Source: Halorubellus sp034808145
GTDB lineage: Archaea > Halobacteriota > Halobacteria > Halobacteriales > Natrialbaceae
Length of the DNA stretch: 64,000 nt
Assembly (NCBI RefSeq): GCF_034808145.1
Contig: NZ_JAXHGM010000001.1
Span: 682,001 to 746,000 of the forward strand
Direction: 5' to 3'
In this document: one piece after another, positions 24,273 to 31,536 of the stretch
Position numbering within the stretch: the first letter of the stretch is position 1
Layout of the letters: every line of letters begins with the position of its first letter
Notes under the pieces: model-generated
The model's input: the letters and a program-made list of their open reading frames with translations, nothing else
Told to the model about the DNA's origin: nothing
Database searches by the model: none
Position numbers and translations under genes: made by a program

Positions 24273-25616
24273 ATGGGTCTCTTCGACCGGCTTCGCGGCG
24301 ACGACGCACCCCGCGTCGCCTTCTTCGGAATCGACGGGGTACCGTACAGTCTCATCCGCGACAACCCCGACGTCTTCCCGAACCTGAACGAGCTCGCGAG
24401 CGAGGGGAGCGCCGGCGCCATCGACTCCATCGTCCCGCCGGAGTCCAGCGCGTGCTGGCCGTCACTCACCACGGGCCGGAACCCGGGCGAGACGGGCGTG
24501 TACGGCTTCCAGGACCGCGAGGTCGGCTCGTACGACACGTACGTTCCGATGGGGCGCGACGTGCAGGTGGACCGCGTCTGGGATCGCGTGAGCGACGACG
24601 GACGGGACGCGACCGTCCTGAACGTCCCGGTGACGTTCCCGCCGCAGCGCGACGTCCAGCGGATGGTCAGCGGGTTCCTCTCCCCGAGTATCGACAAGGC
24701 CGCGTACCCCGACGAACTCCGCGACTACCTCGAAGGTATCGACTACAAGATCGACGCGAACGCGAAACTCGGGCACAAGGACGACAAGACGGAGTTCATT
24801 GAGAACGCCCACGCGACGGTCGACGCGCGCTACGAGGCGTTCAGTCACTACGTCGAAGAGGACGACTGGGACCTGTTCTTCGGCGTGTTCATGACGACCG
24901 ACCGCGTGAACCACTTCCTGTTCAAGGACTACGAGCAGGACACCGACGACAAGGACCTGTTCCTCGAGTTCTACAGCAAGGTCGACGAGTACCTCGGGAA
25001 GCTCCGCGAGCAACTCCCCGATGACGTGACGATGCTGGTCGCGTCCGACCACGGGTTCACGAGCCAGGACTACGAGGTGCACCTGAACGCGTGGCTCGAA
25101 CAGGAAGGGTGGCTGTCGTACGAGGACGACGACCACGAGGAGCTCGGTGACATCGCGGACGACACGAGAGCGTACTCGCTCATCCCGGGTCGGTTCTACG
25201 TGAACCTCGAAGGCCGCGAGCCGCGCGGGAGCGTCCCGTCCGAGGAGTACGAGGCCGTCCGCGACGAACTCCAGGCCGAACTCGAAGCGCTGGAGGGGCC
25301 GGACGGGAAGAAGGTCGCGCAGCGCGTCGTCAAGAAGGAGGACGCGTTCCGCGGCGACCACGAGGACATCGCGCCGGACCTCGTCGTCATCCCGAATCAC
25401 GGCTTCGACCTCAAGGCCGGGTTCAAAGGCCACGAGGACGTGTTCGGGTCCGGTCCACGCAACGGGATGCACAGCTTCGAGAACGCGAGCCTGTTCGTCG
25501 ACGACCCCGACGCGAACATCTCCGACACCGACCTCTACGACATCTCTCCGACCATCCTCGACCTGATGGACATCGACTACGACCGCACCGAGTTCGACGG
25601 CGCGAGCCTCATCTAA
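24273..25616 (+). CDS. Alkaline-phosphatase-superfamily phosphodiesterase
   Basis: This 447-residue protein belongs to the type I phosphodiesterase/nucleotide pyrophosphatase group. Metal and nucleophile motifs are FFGIDGVPY (first Asp), PESSACWPSLTTGRNPGETG, MTTDRVNHFLF and VASDHGFTSQDYEVHLN. The C-terminus has GMHSFENASLFV with a metal-binding His and ends DLYDISPTILDLMDIDY, typical of the family. No signal peptide is present, so it acts in the cytoplasm. The substrate may be a nucleotide or phospholipid derivative. A TATA-like TAAAAG at about 24233 precedes it. Confidence 0.9.
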   Translation: MGLFDRLRGDDAPRVAFFGIDGVPYSLIRDNPDVFPNLNELASEGSAGAIDSIVPPESSACWPSLTTGRNPGETGVYGFQDREVGSYDTYVPMGRDVQVDRVWDRVSDDGRDATVLNVPVTFPPQRDVQRMVSGFLSPSIDKAAYPDELRDYLEGIDYKIDANAKLGHKDDKTEFIENAHATVDARYEAFSHYVEEDDWDLFFGVFMTTDRVNHFLFKDYEQDTDDKDLFLEFYSKVDEYLGKLREQLPDDVTMLVASDHGFTSQDYEVHLNAWLEQEGWLSYEDDDHEELGDIADDTRAYSLIPGRFYVNLEGREPRGSVPSEEYEAVRDELQAELEALEGPDGKKVAQRVVKKEDAFRGDHEDIAPDLVVIPNHGFDLKAGFKGHEDVFGSGPRNGMHSFENASLFVDDPDANISDTDLYDISPTILDLMDIDYDRTEFDGASLI

Positions 25617-25664
25617 GACAACCGCTTTTCTTCCTCGAGTGGTCCCGCGGGCCACACTCGTCGA

Positions 25665-25718
25665 AAGAACGTTGCTGAAAAAGGCCCAGAGCCCTCCGTC
25701 CGGTCGCGCTCGGTGAGG
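25665..25718 (+). repeat. Left copy of an inverted repeat flanking the SHOCT genes
   Basis: This ~54-bp sequence runs from AAAGAACGTTGCTGAAAAAGG to CGGTCGCGCTCGGTGAG. It matches the reverse complement of 27092-27147 with few mismatches and one gap. It lies about 50 bases after the phosphodiesterase stop and includes A/T tracts that could end transcription. Confidence 0.65.
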
Positions 25719-25899
25719 GCGGTGGACCATACCGTAACAGCGGTCTCCGCATCTGTGACCACGACCGCCATCACAGCCGCGACCGTACCGCACCGTTCCG
25801 CGAGGATTCCGGGGCCGTTCGTCGGGTATTGGCGGCGTCGAGGTCGGAGAACGTGTCGAAAGAGTACCCTTTTTTACGATGGTCGTCGATGTTCGTTCT

Positions 25900-26358
25900 A
25901 TGAGTAGTCGTTGGCGGTCGGGGTCGCTCACGGGCGTGGTGTCCATGTTGACGCTCGCCGCCGGGTTGGGGGGGATGTTCGCTGGGGTCCCGAACTGGTG
26001 GGCGGCGTTCGTCGTCGGGTACGGGTTCGTGCTACCCGCGGTGGCGATGCTCGAACGCGACGAGTCGGCGGAGACGACGTCGAGTGCGACCTCGGGCACG
26101 CAATCGGCAGGGTCGTCGTCGACGGACTTGGGGGACGACGAGGCGTCGCGGACGGACGCGATGGAGACGCTCCGGGAGCGGTACGCGCGCGGCGAACTCT
26201 CCGAGGCGCAGTTCGAGCGGAAACTCGAACGCCTCTTGGAGACCGAGACGCTGGAGAACGCTCGCGACACCGTCGAGCGGCCGGGGAGCGTGGACGACGA
26301 CGCGGGGGGCGCGAATCGTCGTTCGACCGGGCGTGACGCGGAAGTCGAGCGGAACTGA
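25900..26358 (+). CDS. Two-helix membrane protein with SHOCT domain (copy 1)
   Basis: This 152-residue protein has two N-terminal membrane helices (SMLTLAAGLGGMFAGV and NWWAAFVVGYGFVLPAVAML), an acidic Ser/Thr-rich linker and a SHOCT domain at about residues 85-118 (AMETLRERYARGELSEAQFE). SHOCT domains occur at the ends of many membrane or oligomeric proteins and are of uncertain role. TATA-like CCCTTTTTTA near 25868 fits a leaderless start at 25900; an in-frame ATG at 25879 is less well placed. A close paralogue follows. Confidence 0.82.
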   Translation: MSSRWRSGSLTGVVSMLTLAAGLGGMFAGVPNWWAAFVVGYGFVLPAVAMLERDESAETTSSATSGTQSAGSSSTDLGDDEASRTDAMETLRERYARGELSEAQFERKLERLLETETLENARDTVERPGSVDDDAGGANRRSTGRDAEVERN

Positions 26359-26521
26359 CGCCATCGGACTCCATGCTTCGGGTCACGCGGCGTCGCGGGC
26401 TCCGTCGGCTCGTCGGGTGATCGGACTACTGCCGTCGTCTCGTGTTCTCCGTGGGAGCCGCGGGTGCTGCGACGTGATAGTGGCGGCAATCCTTTTTGTC
26501 GGAGTCCACGAAACGTATTGT

Positions 26522-26971
26522 ATGGCCGACGATTCGGGCGGTGGGCGATACACGGAGATCGCGTCGCTCCTGGTGCTCGGCGTCACGTTCGGGGCGTTGT
26601 TCCTGAACGTCGACAACTGGTGGCTCGGGTTCGTCCTCGGGTACGGCGTGGTCGTCCCGCTCGTCTCGCTGCTGACCGGCGAGGAGGTCGAGAGCGAGGA
26701 CGAGCCGGACGAGACGGACCAGCGGATGGACGACGCGCTCGACGGTCGCGGGCGCGTCGAGGATGCGCCACCGTCGAAGCGCGACGCGATGGAGACGCTC
26801 CGCGACCGGTACGCGCGCGGCGAACTCTCCGAGGAACAGTTCGAGCGGAAACTCGAACACCTCCTGGAGACCGAGACGCTGGAAGACGCCCGCGAAACCG
26901 TCGAGCGCTCACGGCGGGAACGCGACGACAGGGAACGAGATGAGCGAGAGCGCGAACTCGACTACGAGTGA
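26522..26971 (+). CDS. Two-helix membrane protein with SHOCT domain (copy 2)
   Basis: This 149-residue paralogue of the gene before it has the same order: two helices (ASLLVLGVTFGALFLNV, WWLGFVLGYGVVVPLVSLL), an acidic linker and a SHOCT domain in which AMETLRDRYARGELSEEQFE is nearly identical to copy 1. The DNA is also close over the SHOCT part, so the pair arose by tandem duplication. Each has its own TATA-like T-run upstream (CCTTTTTG near 26489). The extreme C-terminus is a run of Arg, Glu and Asp. Confidence 0.85.
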   Translation: MADDSGGGRYTEIASLLVLGVTFGALFLNVDNWWLGFVLGYGVVVPLVSLLTGEEVESEDEPDETDQRMDDALDGRGRVEDAPPSKRDAMETLRDRYARGELSEEQFERKLEHLLETETLEDARETVERSRRERDDRERDERERELDYE

Positions 26972-27091
26972 GCGCACTCGCGGAACGACGGCGCCACCGG
27001 CTGCGGTGGGGCCGCTGCCACGTTCGCGGTCGCGGTGGCGGAGGCGGTCGCGGCTGCGGTGGCGGCCGCTGTTGCGGTCGGGTCCAGCGCA

Positions 27092-27147
27092 CTCACCGAG
27101 CGCGACCGCAGGGAGCGCTCGGTCCTTTTTTCATCAACGTTTTTTCA
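27092..27147 (-). repeat. Right copy of the inverted repeat flanking the SHOCT genes
   Basis: This is the inverted partner of 25665-25718. On the plus strand it reads CTCACCGAGCGCGACC, then AGCGCTCGGTCC and two T-runs (27124-27131, 27140-27146), which can end SHOCT transcription. The CCGAGCGCG/CGCTCGG part is itself partly palindromic. Confidence 0.65.
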
Positions 27148-27148
27148 A

Positions 27149-27187
27149 GCGGGGGTGCGCCTCCGGCGCACCCCCCGCAAAAAAAGG
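27149..27187. terminator. Strong hairpin between SHOCT and cetZ genes
   Basis: GCGGGGGTGCGCC and GGCGCACCCCCCGC form a 13-bp stem with a three-base loop at 27149-27178. It is bordered by TTTTTT on one side and AAAAAAA on the other, so it can serve transcripts from both convergent genes. Confidence 0.75.
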
Positions 27188-27193
27188 TTGTCG

Positions 27194-28273
27194 CTAGAAG
27201 AGGTCGTCGAGTTCGTCGTTGTGGAACTGTTCGACGTGGTCGACGTCGTCTTGTTGTTGGCGTTCTCGTGCTTCTTTGGCGCGTTCCATGAACTCGTCGA
27301 CGCGACGGCTGCGTTCGACGCCGCCGAGGAGGATGAGGGCGGCGAGGCGGTCGCTGTCGAGGGGGAAGTCGCCGCCGCGGACCTGGAGGCTGCCGGTCTC
27401 GTCCTCGACCCATTTCCGCGCTTTCTCGACGCCTTTGCGTGGGATGAGGTCGGGTTTGCCGGCGACGATGAGGAGTGCGCTGTCAGCGGTGGTGGCGTCC
27501 GGGAGGCTGGTGCCGGTGAGGAGGGCGTTCCGCGTGATGGTGGTGACGGCGTTGATGTTGTCTTCGGCGGTGTCGCCGCCGAGTGCGCTGGCGTATCCGA
27601 GGCACGCGATGCCGCCTTCGCGGAGGGTGTTGATGATCTCGCTGGAGTCGACGACGCTCTCGGCGACGCCGTCGACGGTCTCGCCGGATGCGAAGAGGAG
27701 GCCGACGCGCTGCGCGATGTTCTGGTTGATGGTCTCGAAGGCTTCTTCGACGCTTTCGCCGGCGTCGTGCCAGGCGTCGTTGTCGACGAGGAGCGTTGAG
27801 TCGGCTTCGCGGACGAGGGTCTTCAGTGACCGTCCGGCGTTCGCCTGGTACATTGCGCCTTCGCCGCGGCCGGGGAGGATGCCGAGGCCGTAGACGGGGA
27901 CGCTGTACACGCGCTGGAGTTCCTTCGCGAGGACGGGTGCGCCGCCGCTGCCGGTGCCGCCGCCGAGGCCGGCGACGACGAAGATGGCTTCGGCTTCGGC
28001 GGTGATCTTCCCGTCGAGGGCGTCCATGACTTCGATGGCGTCGGCCTGCATGACTTCGGCGCCGAGTTCGTTGTCGCCGCCGACGCCGTGGCCGTTGACG
28101 CGGTCTTGCCCGACGAGTGTCGTCTCGATGTCGAGGTTCCGGAGGTCGGCTTCGGCGGTGTTGACGGCGAGTGCGCCTTTGACGGCGCCGAATCCCATCT
28201 CTTGGTCGAACTCGGCCAGGCGCTGGGTGAGTTTGCCACCCGCCTGCCCGACGCCGATGAGGACCACTTTCAT
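27194..28273 (-). CDS. cetZ: CetZ family tubulin-like protein
   Basis: This 359-residue cytoskeletal GTPase starts MKVVLIGVGQAGGK and has the tubulin signature GGGTGSG at residues 104-110. VGLLFASGE, VVDSSEIINTL and RGGDFPLDSDRLA continue the fold, and the protein ends in an acidic tail NDELDDLF. The MKVV..GVGQAGGK start and lack of an N-terminal extension identify CetZ rather than FtsZ. CetZs affect cell shape, motility and surface structures in haloarchaea. Which CetZ paralogue it is remains open. An adjacent Tad-like operon diverges from it. The start at 28273 excludes a spurious upstream open frame. Confidence 0.93.
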   Translation of the reverse strand: MKVVLIGVGQAGGKLTQRLAEFDQEMGFGAVKGALAVNTAEADLRNLDIETTLVGQDRVNGHGVGGDNELGAEVMQADAIEVMDALDGKITAEAEAIFVVAGLGGGTGSGGAPVLAKELQRVYSVPVYGLGILPGRGEGAMYQANAGRSLKTLVREADSTLLVDNDAWHDAGESVEEAFETINQNIAQRVGLLFASGETVDGVAESVVDSSEIINTLREGGIACLGYASALGGDTAEDNINAVTTITRNALLTGTSLPDATTADSALLIVAGKPDLIPRKGVEKARKWVEDETGSLQVRGGDFPLDSDRLAALILLGGVERSRRVDEFMERAKEARERQQQDDVDHVEQFHNDELDDLF

Positions 28274-28403
28274 GTCTCGCTCGTTTCCGTGGTGGACACA
28301 TAGACCTTCCCCATACTCGACACCAAGACGCGGGTTCGGGGGGCGGTGCGGCCGTCGGTTCGGGGGCGAGGCTTCATACGGGGGGACGCGGCGACGAGAG
28401 GGT

Positions 28404-29156
28404 ATGTCAGGTGATTTCGCGGACCGGCTCGCGGCGGTCGACGACGCGCTCGTGGACGAGTCGGGTGAGGATGCGCCGGGAGGGTCACGTCCGGGTACGG
28501 AGTCCGGGACGGAGTCGCGTCCGAGCGAGGACGGTGGGATGGCTGGTCGAGAGCGCTTCGGTGGTCGCGAGCAGTCGGCTGCGGCGGTGGGGGAATCGGG
28601 TGGGGACGTGGCGTCGGATGGAGACGTGGCGTCGGAGGCGGACGTGGCGGCGCTCGCGGACCGGGTGGCGGAGCTGGAGGCGGCGGTACAGGCGCTCAGG
28701 GGGTACGCGGGGAGCGTGCGTGCGGTGAACGACCGCGTGGAGGAGCGCGCGGATGCGGCGGTGGCGACGGCGGAGGACTGTCGGGAGCGCGTCGCGGCGC
28801 TGGAGCGCGAGTCCGCTGGGTCGACCGGGTCGGCTGACGGTGGTGGCCGAGACGTGGGAGCGGGTGGTTCGGGCGGGAGACGCGGGGGGAGGGACGCTGG
28901 TCGTGGCGGGGCGATGGACGCTGGCCGTGGTGGGACGAGGGACGCTGGTCGTGGGGCTGACCCCGGTCGGGTCGACGAGCGCACCGTCGACGCGGAGGAC
29001 GGGCGGCGGGGCCACGACCGGGACGGCGAGCGCGCCGGGACCGGTGGGGACGTGCCGTGGCCGCCGTCGTCGCCGCGGGCGCCGTACGGCGAGCCGGACG
29101 CGGACGACGACCCCGAGCAACCCGGGCTGGTGGCACGCCTCCGGGACGCGCTGTGA
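28404..29156 (+). CDS. Coiled-coil protein heading the Tad-like operon (DUF7310-like)
   Basis: This 250-residue soluble protein has an acidic N-terminus (DFADRLAAVDDALVDE) and a predicted coiled coil at about residues 75-140 (VAALADRVAELEAAVQALRG ... DRVEERADAAVATAEDCRER). A Gly/Arg/Asp-rich disordered stretch follows (about 145-195), then a C-terminal tail PEQPGLVARLRDAL. It matches the haloarchaeal DUF7310 type that precedes a secretion ATPase. Its stop overlaps the next start as GTGA. A role as an assembly or scaffold factor is inference. Confidence 0.75.
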   Translation: MSGDFADRLAAVDDALVDESGEDAPGGSRPGTESGTESRPSEDGGMAGRERFGGREQSAAAVGESGGDVASDGDVASEADVAALADRVAELEAAVQALRGYAGSVRAVNDRVEERADAAVATAEDCRERVAALERESAGSTGSADGGGRDVGAGGSGGRRGGRDAGRGGAMDAGRGGTRDAGRGADPGRVDERTVDAEDGRRGHDRDGERAGTGGDVPWPPSSPRAPYGEPDADDDPEQPGLVARLRDAL

Positions 29157-29842
29157 CGGTCCGCGTGGTCGTGGCGGTCGCGCTCGCGGTGACGCTGCTC
29201 GCGGTCGCCGCTCCAGGGATGCAGGCGGCTCGCGAGCGCGCCGCCGTCTCGGCCGTGGACGCCGACGCGGACCGGCTTCGAGCGGCGGTCGCGGAGATGG
29301 CGGCCGCGCCGCGCGGGTCGCGTCGCGTGGTGGCGCTGTCGCTCCCCGCGGCGACCGTCGGGGCCGCGCGCGTCGCCGCGGTCCGCGTGTCGACGCGTTC
29401 GGTCCGCTACCGGCTCGCGTCGGGGCGTCGTGGTGGTCGACGACTCCCGGCCGCGGTCCGCACGGTCGGCGCGGGCGGCGACGCCCGTGGCGACAGCGGT
29501 GACGGCGCTGGTGACCGCGCCCCCGGCGTGCTCGTGTTCGACTCGCCGGGCACGTACCGCGTCGCGGTGACGGCCACGGCGTGCGGCGTGCGCGTCGTCG
29601 CGCTCGGGCAGGCGAACGTCGGCGCGGTCGATGGCGACGCGGCGACCGCGGACGAGGGTCTAAACGACGAGGGGCGGCCAGGGCCCGCATGTTCGACCGT
29701 GGCGGCGAGTGTGGCTGTACGACGAGCGTCGAGGGGGACGCGCTCCGCGTCGACGCGAGCGACTGTGGCGACGACGGCGACCTGGCGACCGCGCCTGGGT
29801 GTCGGTCGACCGTCGTCGACGCGTGCCGCGACCGGGCGATAG
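29153..29842 (+). CDS. Secreted/anchored DUF7311-like protein
   Basis: This frame starts at a GTG overlapping the previous stop (GTGA). The N-terminus is a hydrophobic anchor (VVVAVALAVTLLAVAAPGMQ), followed by a pilin-like helix (ARERAAVSAVDADADRLRAAV) and a beta-rich region ending FDSPGTYRVAVTATACGVRV. After about residue 160 the sequence becomes a low-complexity Arg/Thr/Ser tail and overlaps the ATPase gene by 154 bases, which is atypical for this compact operon. A TAA at 29661-29663 in another frame would give a more natural end, so a frameshift or sequencing error is possible. Confidence 0.65.
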   Translation: MTVRVVVAVALAVTLLAVAAPGMQAARERAAVSAVDADADRLRAAVAEMAAAPRGSRRVVALSLPAATVGAARVAAVRVSTRSVRYRLASGRRGGRRLPAAVRTVGAGGDARGDSGDGAGDRAPGVLVFDSPGTYRVAVTATACGVRVVALGQANVGAVDGDAATADEGLNDEGRPGPACSTVAASVAVRRASRGTRSASTRATVATTATWRPRLGVGRPSSTRAATGR

Positions 29843-31536
29843 CGTCGGTCGCGGTCCGAGCGCGCGGGTTCGAGCGTCGGTACGGCGACGGTGCCTGTGC
29901 GCTGTTCGCCGCCGCCGGCGCGTTCGCCGCGCGCGTCGCCGGCCGGGACGACCCGCTCGCGTCGACCGCGCGCCGCGACCCGCTCGCGGCGGCGCGGCAG
30001 GCGCGCGCTCGGAGTCCCCCGGCCTCCTCGTGGGCGGCCGAGACCGGCCTCCTCGTCGCCGGCGACGGGCTCGACGACTACGACGCGATGGTCGTCCGCG
30101 AGGGCCCGACGCTCGCGCCCGCTCGCGTCCGGCTGGACGCGCCCGACGCGTGGTCGGTCGTCGACCGCCGGTCGCTCTCGAACGGAGCGACGGCGACCCG
30201 GTACCGCGACGAGCGCGGCCGGTCGCGGTATCACCTCCGGCCGCCGTGGGCGACGCTCGACGCGGCGGGCCGGGAGGCGTTCCGGCGCGCGTACGAGCGA
30301 CTCGCCGCGGGCGACGTCGGGGCGACCGAGCGCGCCCCGCGGCGGGCCGCGACGGCGGTCGTCGACGGCGACCCGGACGACGTCGTCGTGGACGCGCTCC
30401 GCCGGCAGACGACCGGCCACGGCGTCCTCGAGGACGCCTTCGCCGACCCGGCGGTGACGGACGTCTACGCGCCCAGCGCGGCCGACGGGCCGGCGCTCCA
30501 CGTCGGGCTCCGGGACGCGGACTCGGTCCCGACGAACGCGCGGGTGACCGTCGACGGGGCGAGCGCGTTCGCGTCCGGCGTCCGTGCGGCGAGCGGACGG
30601 GCGTTCTCGCGGGCGTCGCCGACGGTGGACGCGGCGACGACGGTCGGTGACACGCCGGTCCGCGTCGCCGGCGTCCGCGAACCGGTCGCCGACGGCGTCG
30701 GGTTCGCGTTCCGGCGCGGGGACGCGGACGCGTTCACGCTCCCCGAACTCGTCGCGAACGGGACGGTCCCGAGCGACGCCGCGGCACTGCTCTCGCTCGC
30801 CGCCCGTCGCGCCGCGGCGTCGCTCGTCGCGGGCGCTCGCGGCGCCGGGAAGACGACGCTCCTCGGCGCGCTCTGCTTCGAGTTCGCGCCGACGACGCGC
30901 GCCGTGTTCGTCGAGGACACCCCCGAACTCCCCGTGGACGACCTGCGCGCGGACGACCGCGACGTCCAGGCGCTCCGGACGAGCGAGCGCGGCGACGGGC
31001 TCGACGCCGCGGCGGCGCTCCGGACCGCGCTCCGCCTCGGCGAGGGCGCGCTCGTCGTCGGCGAGGTCCGCGGGGAGGAGGCGCGCGTCCTCTACGAGGC
31101 GATGCGGGTCGGCGCGAGCAGCGACGCGGTGCTCGGTACCATCCACGGTGACGGGGCCCACGAGATCCGCGAGCGCGTCGTCGAGGACCTCGGCGTGTCG
31201 GCGTCGTCGTTCGCGGTGACGGACTGCGTGGTGACGTGCCGGCGCGTCGCGGTCGACGGCCGTGCGGCGCGGCGCGTCGCCCGCATCGAAGAGGTCGTCG
31301 GGGACGGCGCGGACGCGTCGTTCGAGCCGCTGTTCGTGCTTGACGATGCCGGCGCGCTCGCGTCGACGGGACGCGTCGAGTCGGGAGAGAGCGAGCTCGT
31401 GGCGTCGCTCGCGACCGCGACGGAGACGTACGACGACGTCCGCGAGGCACTCGCGGGTCGCGAGCGCGTGCTCGCCCGGCGTGCCGAGACCGGCGCGCAC
31501 GACCCGAGCGCGTGGACGACGCGGGTGTCGACGTGA
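29689..31536 (+). CDS. Type II/IV secretion system ATPase (TadA/PilB-like)
   Basis: This 615-residue ATPase powers pilus assembly or secretion at the membrane. The N-terminal domain has five Cys in its first 45 residues (ECGC, DCGDD, GCRST, ACRD), which could bind a metal. The C-terminal motor has Walker A GARGAGKTTLL (Lys388), the Asp box FVEDTPELPVDD, Walker B LVVGEVRGEEARVLYEAM and the His box TIHGDGAHEIRERVV. It is coupled to the membrane platform gene by a GTGA overlap. Compared with archaeal PilB proteins the N-terminal part is short. Confidence 0.9.
   Translation: MFDRGGECGCTTSVEGDALRVDASDCGDDGDLATAPGCRSTVVDACRDRAIASVAVRARGFERRYGDGACALFAAAGAFAARVAGRDDPLASTARRDPLAAARQARARSPPASSWAAETGLLVAGDGLDDYDAMVVREGPTLAPARVRLDAPDAWSVVDRRSLSNGATATRYRDERGRSRYHLRPPWATLDAAGREAFRRAYERLAAGDVGATERAPRRAATAVVDGDPDDVVVDALRRQTTGHGVLEDAFADPAVTDVYAPSAADGPALHVGLRDADSVPTNARVTVDGASAFASGVRAASGRAFSRASPTVDAATTVGDTPVRVAGVREPVADGVGFAFRRGDADAFTLPELVANGTVPSDAAALLSLAARRAAASLVAGARGAGKTTLLGALCFEFAPTTRAVFVEDTPELPVDDLRADDRDVQALRTSERGDGLDAAAALRTALRLGEGALVVGEVRGEEARVLYEAMRVGASSDAVLGTIHGDGAHEIRERVVEDLGVSASSFAVTDCVVTCRRVAVDGRAARRVARIEEVVGDGADASFEPLFVLDDAGALASTGRVESGESELVASLATATETYDDVREALAGRERVLARRAETGAHDPSAWTTRVST

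Noticed and set aside
25665..27147. Insertion sequence with terminal inverted repeats
   Set aside because: No transposase or target-site duplication is visible between the repeats; the enclosed genes are SHOCT membrane proteins.
26968..27291. Gly/Arg-rich frame running through the repeat and terminator behind the SHOCT genes
   Set aside because: It is made from a low-complexity GCGGTGGC stretch, an inverted repeat and the terminator hairpin, and overlaps the cetZ 3' end.
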